Shown: positions 34,305-42,195 of the stretch, in pieces
How positions within the stretch are numbered: the stretch's first letter is position 1
Layout: each line of letters opens with the position of its first letter
Assembly (NCBI GenBank): GCA_017521065.1
Contig: JAFXEA010000519.1
Location: 1-42,202 of the forward strand
Direction: 5' to 3'
Source of the DNA: Kiritimatiellia bacterium
GTDB lineage: Bacteria; Verrucomicrobiota; Kiritimatiellia; RFP12; UBA1067
DNA: 42,202 nt
Position numbers and translations under genes: made by a program
Notes under the pieces: model-generated
The model's input: only the letters and a program-made list of their open reading frames with translations
What the model was told of the DNA's origin: nothing
Databases searched by the model: none

Positions 34305-35036
34305 CTAGAAAAGGCCTCCGTTCACCGAAATGCACTGCCTCGTGACGTATGCGGCCTCCTCGCCGAAGAGAAACGCCACCACGCCCGCCACCTCCTCCGG
34401 CGTGCCGAAGCGGCGCATCGGTATCGCGCGGCGAACGAGCTCCGGCTCCTCGATTGACGAGGCCATGTCCGTCTCGATCACGCCGGGCGCCACCGCGTTC
34501 ACCGTTATGCCGCGCTTCGCGAGCTCCACCGCCAGCGCCTTCACGGCGCCTATCACCCCGGCCTTGGCGGCGGAGTAGTTCACCTGCCCGCGGTTTCCCG
34601 CGATGCCGCTCACGCTCGACATGGCCACGATGCGGCCGCGTATGCGGTTCGTGATCATCGGCATCACGAGCGGCTTCAAAAGGTTGTATAGCCCGGTGAG
34701 ATCGGTAGAGATTACCTTGTCCCACGCGTCTCCCTCCAGAACGGGAAACGGCGCGTCGACGTTCACGCCGGCGTTCGCCACCACGCCGAAGAAAGGTCCG
34801 CGCTCCGCCATGTCGGCCTCAAGCGCGGCTGTCACTGCCGCGCGGTCTGCAAGGTCGAAGACGAGTGCGGGCTGCTCTGGCTGCCCCGAGATGCGCGCGC
34901 ATTCCGCCGCCGTCTGGCGGGCGGCGGCGGCATTGCGCACGGCATGCGCGGTCACGGCGAAGCCGTCTCTCGCGAGGCGCAGCGCCACCGCCCTTCCGAT
35001 TCCCCGGGATGATCCTGTGACTATGACGCGCTTCAT
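34305..35036 (-). CDS. 3-oxoacyl-ACP reductase (FabG family), ApeQ-like
   Basis: A 243-residue short-chain dehydrogenase. NADPH-binding TGSSRGIGRA near the N-terminus, NAGVNVDAPF, the catalytic Ser in SSVSGIAG and the YxxxK pair in VNYSAAKAG, and the closing INVNGGLF-like CISVNGGLF. It reduces beta-ketoacyl-ACP to the 3-hydroxy form, between the synthase and dehydratase steps. The start overlaps the dehydratase stop by 4 bases (ATGA), indicating translational coupling. Full length. Part of the apeO-P-Q-R-like quartet. Confidence 0.9.
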   Translation of the reverse strand: MKRVIVTGSSRGIGRAVALRLARDGFAVTAHAVRNAAAARQTAAECARISGQPEQPALVFDLADRAAVTAALEADMAERGPFFGVVANAGVNVDAPFPVLEGDAWDKVISTDLTGLYNLLKPLVMPMITNRIRGRIVAMSSVSGIAGNRGQVNYSAAKAGVIGAVKALAVELAKRGITVNAVAPGVIETDMASSIEEPELVRRAIPMRRFGTPEEVAGVVAFLFGEEAAYVTRQCISVNGGLF

Positions 35037-35518
35037 GCTTTCATCTGCTCCTTTAGAAATCTAGCCATGTCCGGCGGACGATATGCGTTGAGATTCGCCT
35101 TGGCGACTTCGTGGCCCGCGTCGTCTCTGATCGAACACGCGAACGACGCGGCGTCCTCGTCGCTTAAGATATCCTCGGCCGTCACATGGTAAACGCCGCA
35201 AGCCTCGAACCGGTCGATGCCGAGCTCGAACTTCCGCGTGCCTAGCAAGAGGCCCGGACGCGCCGGCCTGTCGGGGGCCACATGACGATCCCAGCACCCT
35301 GCAAGCGCCGCGCTCGTCTGCGCCATGTACTCGATCGCCACCCAGTTCGGCACACCGCTCGCGTTGCCGAAGAGCGCCACCTGCTCTGGAGTCACCCTCA
35401 CGCGCGCCGTCAGCCGCCGCGCCTCCGGGTCGAACGTCTCAACCGCCTCGAGCAGCATCATCGGCTCGCGGTGCGGCAGCAGCTCATCGAGACTCCACTT
35501 CACAGCGCCTTCGCCCAT
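35033..35518 (-). CDS. 3-hydroxyacyl-ACP dehydratase (hot-dog fold), ApeP-like
   Basis: About 161 residues. LLPHREPMMLLEAVETFD carries the catalytic His, and NWVAIEYMAQTSAALAG forms the central hot-dog helix. It resembles FabZ/ApeP enzymes that remove water from 3-hydroxyacyl-ACP; retention of successive double bonds is what makes polyenes. The start MGEGAVKWSLDEL lies inside the end of the upstream synthase gene (19-base overlap). It lies between synthase and ketoreductase as in aryl-polyene operons. Confidence 0.85.
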   Translation of the reverse strand: MGEGAVKWSLDELLPHREPMMLLEAVETFDPEARRLTARVRVTPEQVALFGNASGVPNWVAIEYMAQTSAALAGCWDRHVAPDRPARPGLLLGTRKFELGIDRFEACGVYHVTAEDILSDEDAASFACSIRDDAGHEVAKANLNAYRPPDMARFLKEQMKA

Positions 35519-36603
35519 GCGCCCTCCATCTCGAAAACCACGCTCGCGTTCGCTCCGCCAAAGGCGAACGAATTGCTCATGGCCGCACCCTCCACACATC
35601 CGCTCTCCAGAAGCAGCCAGCAGATGGCGGCCTCCACCGCGCCGGCAGCGCCAAGGCAGTGCCCGGTGAGGTTTTTCGTGGATTCCACTTTCGCGCGCGG
35701 CGAGGTGCCGAACACCCTTCCAACCGCGCGCATCTCCATCTCGTCATTCGCCTGCGTACCGGTGCCGTGCAGGTTGACGTAGCCAACTTCGTCCGGACCA
35801 ATCCCTGCATCATCAAGCGCGGCCCGCATCGCAGCCTCCGCTCCGCGTCCCTCCGGGTCGGGAGCCGTGGCGTGGTACGCGTCGCTCGACTCGCCGCACC
35901 CCGCAAGCACCACTCCGCCTGCGCTAGCACATGCCGCCTTCTCCATCGTGAACAGCGCCACTCCCTCGCCGAGGTTTATGCCGTCGCGGTCCGGCGCGAG
36001 CGGGCGGCAGCGCCCCTGCGAGAGCGCGCCGAGGGCATGGAAGCCGTTCATCGCAAACCGGCACCTTCCGTCAACACCTCCCACCACCGCGGCGTCGGCC
36101 GCGCCGATCTCGACCAGTCTTCTCGCGCTTGCAAACGCCTTCGCGCTCGAGCTGCACGCGGTGGAGACTACGTACGCAGGCCCCTTCACTCCAAGAACGC
36201 GCGCGAGATAGTCGGCCGGCGTGCCAAGCTCTATCTGCGAGAACTCCATCCCCATCGCCGCCGGATCGGCGCCTGCGGAAAGCCATCCGTCCACATAGCT
36301 CTGAGCCTCGTCGATGCCGGCGTTGGAGGCTCCAAGCACCACCGCCACGCGCTCAGGGGAGTACTTTGCCACGAGCGCCGAGAGCTCGGCTCGCATGCTT
36401 TCAACCGCCAGAAGAAGAAGTCTGCACGCGCGCATGTCGAACTCGCTCTCGTCAATGCGCGGCAGCTCTCCCGGCACCATGCCGAAAAAGATGCTACGAC
36501 CGGGGATGTCGCCCGAAATCTCGAGCATCCCCGGCGCAGCGCCCGCGGCGTACGCATCGAGAATCTCCCGGTGCGTACGCCCGAGCGCACACGCGCACGC
36601 CAT
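35500..36603 (-). CDS. Beta-ketoacyl-ACP synthase, ApeO-like
   Basis: At least 367 residues. Active-site Cys in VSTACSSSAKAF, His in LHGTGTQANDE, His in NLTGHCLGAAGAVEA, and terminal SNSFAFGGANASVVF. First gene of the apeO-P-Q-R-like quartet. The true start is uncertain: the frame stays open upstream (AIASAFTLAH) into the previous gene, and the beta strand expected at a ketosynthase N-terminus is split around the annotated ATG, but no better ATG, GTG or TTG is visible. The classic aryl-polyene partners (ACPs, aromatic starter enzymes, glycosyl/acyltransferases) are absent from the window. Confidence 0.82.
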   Translation of the reverse strand: MACACALGRTHREILDAYAAGAAPGMLEISGDIPGRSIFFGMVPGELPRIDESEFDMRACRLLLLAVESMRAELSALVAKYSPERVAVVLGASNAGIDEAQSYVDGWLSAGADPAAMGMEFSQIELGTPADYLARVLGVKGPAYVVSTACSSSAKAFASARRLVEIGAADAAVVGGVDGRCRFAMNGFHALGALSQGRCRPLAPDRDGINLGEGVALFTMEKAACASAGGVVLAGCGESSDAYHATAPDPEGRGAEAAMRAALDDAGIGPDEVGYVNLHGTGTQANDEMEMRAVGRVFGTSPRAKVESTKNLTGHCLGAAGAVEAAICWLLLESGCVEGAAMSNSFAFGGANASVVFEMEGAWAKAL

Positions 36604-36622
36604 GTGCGCGAGCGTGAATGCA

Positions 36623-37126
36623 CTAGCGATGGCCAGGACCCTTCGGCGCGGGCTTAGAACCAGGCTTGGGACCGGGCTTGTGGCCAGGTGCCGGATGCGG
36701 CGCAGGCCTCGGGCCGGGCTTCACCACGGGCTTGGGCGCAGGCCTAGGCGCCGGCGGACGCGGGGCGACCACAGGCTTGTGGTGGTGGTGGCGGGGAGGA
36801 CGCACCACGGGCGGTGGAGGCGGGGGGATGCGGCGCATGCCGTCGCCGCCGCAGATGTGGCACTTCTTCGGCCATCCGTACCACGTGCGGTTGTAGCCGT
36901 CACCACCGCACTTCGAACACCACATGTAACCAGGCGGCAACACGCGTCCAGCAGGGCCGGCAACCACAACGGGCTGCTCGACAACCACAGGCTGCGTCAC
37001 TACCGGCTGGGTCACCACGGGCTGGGTGACAACCGGCTGGGTCACAACAGGCTGCTGCACCACCTGCGCAAACACGCCCATCGCAAGCGCCGAAGCGCAG
37101 ACGAGGCATTCTCTCTTCTTGATCAT
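36623..37126 (-). CDS. Secreted Pro-rich protein with paired DnaJ-like zinc motifs
   Basis: 167 residues. A signal peptide (LVCASALAMGVFAQ) leads to five QPVV-type units, four of them VVTQP. Two CxxCGGDG motifs (CSKCGGDG and CHICGGDG, about 70-95) match the zinc-binding repeats of DnaJ. The C-terminal half is a Pro/Lys/His-rich low-complexity tail with an HHHH run. It is probably an envelope or periplasmic protein that binds zinc; no function can be named. It has its own -10 box (37162-37170) and ends 19 bases before the ketosynthase operon, which may therefore use this promoter. Confidence 0.72.
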   Translation of the reverse strand: MIKKRECLVCASALAMGVFAQVVQQPVVTQPVVTQPVVTQPVVTQPVVVEQPVVVAGPAGRVLPPGYMWCSKCGGDGYNRTWYGWPKKCHICGGDGMRRIPPPPPPVVRPPRHHHHKPVVAPRPPAPRPAPKPVVKPGPRPAPHPAPGHKPGPKPGSKPAPKGPGHR

Positions 37127-37161
37127 GTCAATCTCCTTTTCTGGGTTTTGCTGACGACACT

Positions 37162-37170
37162 ATTATACCA
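37162..37170 (-). promoter_or_regulatory. Extended -10 box of the zinc-motif protein (and possibly the synthase operon)
   Basis: Minus strand TGGTATAAT, 35 bases before the ATG at 37126. It is the only clear promoter upstream of the tightly packed synthase-dehydratase-reductase-synthase genes. Confidence 0.6.
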
Positions 37171-37283
37171 CACATCTGCAGGGACTGCCATCATTTCAGC
37201 GGAGCTCAGTTGACGTGCCTTCCGATGAGGCGGCGGCGAACGTACGCGCCGTTTCTGGAAGAACTTCCAGAACGCAGCACCAG

Positions 37284-37311
37284 TCACTAGGCACTAGGCA
37301 CTCCGCACTCA
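37284..37311. repeat. Four tandem heptamers in the panB promoter region
   Basis: TCACTAG, GCACTAG, GCACTCC, GCACTCA in direct succession. The last ends 6 bases before the TATAAT box, so the run covers the -35 region of panB. Confidence 0.6.
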
Positions 37312-37314
37312 ATA

Positions 37315-37323
37315 TGCTATAAT
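37315..37323 (+). promoter_or_regulatory. Extended -10 box of panB
   Basis: Plus strand TGCTATAAT, 7 bases before the ATG at 37331, so the mRNA should start at or next to the start codon. Confidence 0.65.
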
Positions 37324-37330
37324 CTACGCC

Positions 37331-38113
37331 ATGAAGAAGTGGACAGTTTCTACATTCCAGGCGGCCAAGGGGCAAGAGAAGCTCGGCTGCTGCACGGCCT
37401 ACGACGCCTGCTTCGCGCGCCTCGCCGACGAGGCGGGCGTGCCATGCATACTCGTGGGCGACTCCATGGGCATGACGATGCTCGGCTACGAAACGACTCT
37501 GCCCGTGAAGATGGAGGAGACTCTCAGCGCCACGGCGGCTGTCGCTCGCGCCGTGAAGAACGCCCTCGTCGTGGCCGACATGCCGTTCGGCTCGTACCAG
37601 TGCGGCGACGACGCGGCGATGGCGAACGCCGTCGCGTGCCTCAAGGTCGGCGCAGACGCCATCAAGCTCGAGGGCGGCGCGCGCGTGTGCGGCCTCATCC
37701 GCCGCATGACCGAGGCAGGCATACCGGTTCTCGCCCACGTCGGCATGACGCCGCAGAGCGTCAACGCGTATGGCGGCTTCAAGAAGCAGGGCAAGACGCG
37801 CGAGGCCGCCGCCCAGGTTCTCGCCGACGCCGAGGCCGTAGAGGCCGCGGGCGCGTTCGCCGTCACGCTCGAATGCGTGCCGAGCGATCTGGCCGCGCAG
37901 ATCACCGCCGCACTCAAGATACCCACGGTGGGCATCGGCGCAGGTCCCGTCTGCGACGCGCAATGGCTCGTGATGCACGACCTTCTCGGTCTCAACACAG
38001 GCCACGTGCCGTCATTCGTTAAGCAGTACGCGCATCTCGCCGACTCCGCTCGCGCCGCCTTCGCGCAGTACGTCGCCGAAGTCGCCTCCGGTACCTTCCC
38101 ACCGGCTGATTGA
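37331..38113 (+). CDS. panB: 3-methyl-2-oxobutanoate hydroxymethyltransferase (PanB)
   Basis: 260 residues, the normal size. It makes ketopantoate from 2-oxoisovalerate and methylenetetrahydrofolate, the first committed step to pantothenate and CoA; cytosolic, TIM-barrel, Mg2+-dependent. Family motifs: TAYDACFARLADEAG, LVGDSMGMTMLGYETT (Mg2+-binding Asp), VADMPFGSYQ, AIKLEGG (catalytic Lys), LAHVGMTPQSVN and the catalytic Glu in TLECVPSDLA, then IGIGAG-like GIGAGPVCDAQ. It is the only intact plus-strand gene in the window, with a leaderless-type promoter directly upstream and no other pan gene nearby. Identification secure. Confidence 0.96.
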   Translation: MKKWTVSTFQAAKGQEKLGCCTAYDACFARLADEAGVPCILVGDSMGMTMLGYETTLPVKMEETLSATAAVARAVKNALVVADMPFGSYQCGDDAAMANAVACLKVGADAIKLEGGARVCGLIRRMTEAGIPVLAHVGMTPQSVNAYGGFKKQGKTREAAAQVLADAEAVEAAGAFAVTLECVPSDLAAQITAALKIPTVGIGAGPVCDAQWLVMHDLLGLNTGHVPSFVKQYAHLADSARAAFAQYVAEVASGTFPPAD

Positions 38114-38128
38114 CGCCGGCGTCCGCTG

Positions 38129-38270
38129 CTACCGCACGAACACGGCAGTGCCCTTCCTCACGCGAAGCACGATGTCGCCGTTGCGCACATAGACCGAATC
38201 TGCCCACCTCGGCGCATCGACGAGCTTCACGTCCGCCCCCGTGAAGTCCATCCCGCTAGTGAGCGCAAAA
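38129..38270 (-). pseudogene. C-terminal fragment of a secreted protein
   Basis: The minus-strand frame AASFALTSGMDFTGADV, then KLVDAPRWADSVYVRNGD, then IVLRVRKGTAVFVR and TAG at 38129-38131 looks like the beta-rich end of a large surface protein. It has no start; its upper end merges with the last codons of the 38256-39107 gene in another frame near GGCGGCGTC. The two seem to have been joined by recombination, removing the rest of this gene and possibly changing the end of its neighbour. Confidence 0.45.
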
Positions 38271-39107
38271 GACGCCGCCTTCGTTGATCGGCACCCATCT
38301 TAAAGGTTGACCAGAGGAAAATAGTTGGTTGGTGACTGAGATAAAGTACTCCGTGACAGAAGGGTGTTTTACAGTGGCGGAGAGTGTTTGGCATGCACAG
38401 ACCAGACGATTTGAACTTGTGGCGTAATCTGGAACTCTATCACACAAAACCAGATCGCAGTTGATGGCAAGGCTTACATCATTGAGCTTCACTCTATTGA
38501 ACATCTGTACAGCCCTTGTCGTAACAGCATTGGTATAAGAGCATTTGCTAATCCTCATTCCATAGCTGCATACCGACCGAAAGCGTTCAATGCTTGTGTA
38601 TGCGCCATTAGTGGCAATTGATTCAATGAAGGAAGTCATTTCATCGTCAACGGGTCCAAACTTCACCATGACTTCCAGCGCCTTGTCTCGATGCACGCCG
38701 TTCGGATTCAATACCAGCCCCCTTGCTGCCATGTACGAGTTCGTGTAGCACAAATCGTCGCATTTATCAAGCGCTACATATATAAGAGCCTGTTCATGCA
38801 GTGAGAGCCTGCGGCAGTCGTTTGTCGCGAGGTTGGCAAGATACCAGTCGAACGCCTCCTTCTTCTCCTCGAATGTCCAGCCGTGGGACATTTTCGTACC
38901 GAGGAATCCCTCCCAGCCTTCAGGCGCAGGTTCGGTGACGGCCGTGCCGTCAAATGCCGCCTGCAGCTCCATTCTCCCGTAGCGGATCTGCCACCCGAGG
39001 CGTGAACGCACATATCTATACGTGTCTTCCGGCGAGTGATTCAACGTGGCAGATGCCGCCAATGCGAACAGCGTTGATGCCACCATCATTGAAATTTTAT
39101 TTCTCAT
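38256..39107 (-). CDS. Secreted protein of unknown function
   Basis: 283 residues with a signal peptide (MVASTLFALAASATL). The mature part is mostly helical with scattered Cys and Asn, including HGWTFEEKKEAFDWYLANLA and LSLHEQALIYVALDKC; this pattern resembles a helical-repeat protein. The family is not recognised. The start overlaps the end of the metalloprotease gene (ATG inside the last 11 bases), so the two are co-translated and possibly work together outside the cell. The last few residues (GGVFCAH) fall at a recombination joint with a neighbouring fragment and may not be original. Confidence 0.7.
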   Translation of the reverse strand: MRNKISMMVASTLFALAASATLNHSPEDTYRYVRSRLGWQIRYGRMELQAAFDGTAVTEPAPEGWEGFLGTKMSHGWTFEEKKEAFDWYLANLATNDCRRLSLHEQALIYVALDKCDDLCYTNSYMAARGLVLNPNGVHRDKALEVMVKFGPVDDEMTSFIESIATNGAYTSIERFRSVCSYGMRISKCSYTNAVTTRAVQMFNRVKLNDVSLAINCDLVLCDRVPDYATSSNRLVCACQTLSATVKHPSVTEYFISVTNQLFSSGQPLRWVPINEGGVFCAH

Positions 39108-42100
39108 GAGTATAGACCTTTCTGTTGTCGTGCTCCAGATAGCGTTCCCCGACTTTGGGGTACCATAGAGATGCGGAATTCGTAGCCGAATCCGTAAGAC
39201 TTACAATCCTGCCATAGGGTATGTCCACCTTGTCGTCTCTGAGTGCACCGTACATGACAAGTCGTTTGAGCAAAGTTGTACGTGTGTCGTCTATGCTGTA
39301 GAATCCCCGTCCGTTCTCCGCTCCCCAGTCTCCTTTCCCGTCTGGGAAGTCCTTTTTGTGAACGGGCAATGCTCCACGTTCAATCTCTATGAATTCATCG
39401 TCGGTCAGTTCGATGTCCGGGTAACAGTGTTCAAGCCCCATGGCGTGGCCCAGTTCATGTGCGAGCGTAAACTCGTTGGACATTATCCTGCTTATGAACA
39501 CGCCTTGACCAGGGTTTCTTAACGGAATCGTAAATGCAGCAATTTTTTCCCCAATGGCGGATCTTATCATTCCTAGAAAGAAAACCTTTATGCAGTCGTT
39601 GGATTGGCAGGTGTCAAGTAGGCTAATTGTCTGATCCGTCAATCTGTATCTTTTAGTCCCATCTGGACGGACAATGGCCTGGGTCGAGGTCAGGTTCCAG
39701 TCTTCACCATCATCTGAACCAGCGACGCGAATTTCATCCAACACAAATTTAATCCCCACCTGGCTGAATATTTCGTTGGCAGTATCCAGATGCTTCATAA
39801 TTTCTTCATCCGTCCAATTCAAGAAACTTTCATTCTTCGATGGCTTGATACGAAATGCCTTTATGTGCAAAACACGTTCTTCCACCACCGGCAAGACGAA
39901 TCTCGGCTGTATTTCGTCGCCGTTGAAGCGCGCCTCGACCGTCACGTCTTCGCCCATTCCCGTCGCCACCACCGTCGCATACCATCCATTCGTGCCGACG
40001 ACCTTGCCTGGCCCCGATACCACATGCCAGTCGACATTCGTAGCCGCGAAGTCGCCGTTCACGCCAACCTTCAAGACGGCATTTGTGCCCATTACAAGCC
40101 GGGAGGGATTTATGAAGCGATGTCCGTCGGCTGTGCGCTCAGTTGTCACAAGTTGGCGAAGCGGCTCTATGCATTTGAAACCTGCAGCCGTAACATGTGT
40201 GCGACCATCCTCCAGCTCCAAAGTGGCAGTGATCGTTCCCGTGCCTTTCTTGGGACACGACACATAGAATGTGTTCGTTCCTGTGCGTGCAAACGGATCT
40301 GTCACCTCAAGCGGGATTTCCGTGGTCTCCGTCATCAAATTGGTCACGCCGTTGTCGACGTAGAACATCACAGGCGAGGCCGAACCCTGCGCCGACAGCT
40401 TCACGGTGCCGTTCGTTCCATACGGCCCTAGAAGGGTCAGCGTCACCGGGCGTATGCGCTCAGGTCGGTTCGTGGGAAATTCGCTGCTGTCGAAGATGTC
40501 CGCGTCGTTTAGGAAGAACACCTCCTGACACCCAAGCGTGAAACATGGCGTAGGCTCCTCCTCGATCCCCACCGTGAACCAGACTGCGTTCGTGAGGCTG
40601 TACCCGCCGGCGTAGCTCGTCACGAGATAGGCGTTGTTGGTCGCCCACTGCACGGTGCTGGAAGAGTCGTATGTGAGCGTGGTCGCAAGCGACTGCGGAT
40701 TGGAGAACGATATCCCCTCGCCGCCATGCCAGACGCATCCAAGATAGGCGTCGACATGGCAGTTGGTCACGACTGCCGTGAGATGTGCGCTCTCGCCTGG
40801 ACGGAGGTGCGTCAGTTCCGAGTCGTCAATGTCCACATCTGGGGTGCGTCTTATCCAGCCCGCATGCGGATCATCGAGATGCACCGTCATGTCGCCTACG
40901 TTCCATTCATTCGGGAAGGAAGAAGTTTGAAAGTCTGCATATACGAAGGTTTGAAAGTTTTGCGGTGTCACGGTACGGCGAACCACCACAGAGTTCAGAG
41001 TTGCTCCATCCGAGAGCGAGAACGGCACCTGCGCTCCGCAGTCAATGGCGTATAGCATATCCGAGCTGCCGTCCGCCATCACGGGCAGAAAGCCAACATC
41101 TATGCACACAGGCCGTCTGCCGTCCTGCAAGGCGACATTGAGCCTGACTAGGCGGCGGTTTGGATCGGACGCCCGCTGCATCACCCAAGCGGCATAGCCA
41201 CCTGCCAATACGATCTCCGCTGCGTAGCTTGGGAAAGCCACTGCCGCCCACGCCTCGCTCTGGTTCCACGCTGGGGGCAAAATCGGCATTTCCGGCTCTG
41301 GATCTATGGCGTTGGGCAGTCCGTCGAAATCAAGGTCGAGCGGATGCACACGCGAGTAGGCAACCGTGCGGTCGTCGTAGCGATACGCGAAACGTCCGTC
41401 GGCGAAAAGCTCCACTTGAAAGTTGGTGATGCTGTTCACATCGTGGTTGATGGGCGAGTTCTCCCAAGTCACCACCAGCGAGTTGGAGGGCGAGACGGCG
41501 TGCCAGAAGACATTTGAGACGCCGCCCGGCAGAAGGTTCCAGTTGAAGGACGGCACGACCGCAAGCGGCACGTCAAACGGCTGCGGAAAATATGGCGTAC
41601 GCAATGACGGACGAATCTTTCCGTCGGAGAAGACCGTCAGGCCTTCAAGAAAACCGTCGCGCCACGGGAACGACCAGCCCACGGCGGGAATGCGCATCAC
41701 ATCCACGAAACCGCCACGCACAAGCCAATCCTCGTGTATCTGCGGTGCGCCAAAGGCGTCGCGTCCAACTATCTCACAACCTTCGCGCATTTCGGCAACT
41801 CGCCAGCAGTTGGTAATGTCCTCGTCGGTGATTGGATACGCAGTGTTCCCGACATTGCGGTCACGCGGGACACGTGACCCTACCAATCCTCCCGCATGGT
41901 AGGGCGGCCAGCCCTCCGGCCGCCGCAATGGCTCGCCGCTGACTTGTCCCTGCTGCACTTGGTTCGTAGGATCGCCGGGCACTTTGACGGACCCTATCGA
42001 AACGCCAATCCCAAACATCACGGACATTAAGAAGACGCCAAGGAGGCCACATCTGCATATCTTCACGGCGGACATCTTCACGCTCTTCATCAGCGCAACA

Positions 42101-42195
42101 GCCGACGAAGCCGTGAGGACGCCGAGCGACAGCGCGACCAGCGCATACAGCACGAGGCTCTGGCATGACTCGAGAAACAACTTCACGTCATTCAT
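39097..42195 (-). CDS. Secreted or membrane-anchored metzincin-like metalloprotease
   Basis: 1032 residues. Two hydrophobic segments near the N-terminus (about 12-35 and 47-66) act as export or membrane anchors. At about residue 290, DLDFDGLPNAIDPEP is a calcium-binding loop of the thrombospondin type 3/dockerin kind. Ig-like beta-rich sequence fills the middle. The C-terminal catalytic domain has HELGHAMGLEH (913-923), the zinc motif HExxHxxGxxH, and a downstream VMYG (980-983) matching the Met-turn. Hence a metzincin, probably degrading external proteins. The ATG at 42195 is 7 bases from the window edge, so a longer N-terminus cannot be excluded. A dispersed hairpin pair lies in frame near residues 90-112. 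Confidence 0.82.
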   Translation of the reverse strand: MNDVKLFLESCQSLVLYALVALSLGVLTASSAVALMKSVKMSAVKICRCGLLGVFLMSVMFGIGVSIGSVKVPGDPTNQVQQGQVSGEPLRRPEGWPPYHAGGLVGSRVPRDRNVGNTAYPITDEDITNCWRVAEMREGCEIVGRDAFGAPQIHEDWLVRGGFVDVMRIPAVGWSFPWRDGFLEGLTVFSDGKIRPSLRTPYFPQPFDVPLAVVPSFNWNLLPGGVSNVFWHAVSPSNSLVVTWENSPINHDVNSITNFQVELFADGRFAYRYDDRTVAYSRVHPLDLDFDGLPNAIDPEPEMPILPPAWNQSEAWAAVAFPSYAAEIVLAGGYAAWVMQRASDPNRRLVRLNVALQDGRRPVCIDVGFLPVMADGSSDMLYAIDCGAQVPFSLSDGATLNSVVVRRTVTPQNFQTFVYADFQTSSFPNEWNVGDMTVHLDDPHAGWIRRTPDVDIDDSELTHLRPGESAHLTAVVTNCHVDAYLGCVWHGGEGISFSNPQSLATTLTYDSSSTVQWATNNAYLVTSYAGGYSLTNAVWFTVGIEEEPTPCFTLGCQEVFFLNDADIFDSSEFPTNRPERIRPVTLTLLGPYGTNGTVKLSAQGSASPVMFYVDNGVTNLMTETTEIPLEVTDPFARTGTNTFYVSCPKKGTGTITATLELEDGRTHVTAAGFKCIEPLRQLVTTERTADGHRFINPSRLVMGTNAVLKVGVNGDFAATNVDWHVVSGPGKVVGTNGWYATVVATGMGEDVTVEARFNGDEIQPRFVLPVVEERVLHIKAFRIKPSKNESFLNWTDEEIMKHLDTANEIFSQVGIKFVLDEIRVAGSDDGEDWNLTSTQAIVRPDGTKRYRLTDQTISLLDTCQSNDCIKVFFLGMIRSAIGEKIAAFTIPLRNPGQGVFISRIMSNEFTLAHELGHAMGLEHCYPDIELTDDEFIEIERGALPVHKKDFPDGKGDWGAENGRGFYSIDDTRTTLLKRLVMYGALRDDKVDIPYGRIVSLTDSATNSASLWYPKVGERYLEHDNRKVYTHEK
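41859..41926. repeat. Dispersed hairpin pair inside the metalloprotease coding sequence
   Basis: GGTCACG-CGGGACA-CGTGACC, then CTACC, 14 bases, GGTAG, then GGCGGCC-AGCCCTCC-GGCCGCC. The insert keeps the frame and encodes a Pro/Gly/Arg-rich stretch just after the N-terminal membrane segments. Confidence 0.7.

Noticed and set aside
38112..38123. GACGCCGGCGTC after panB as a terminator
   Set aside because: It is a loop-less palindrome without a T-run, so it cannot form a standard terminator hairpin.
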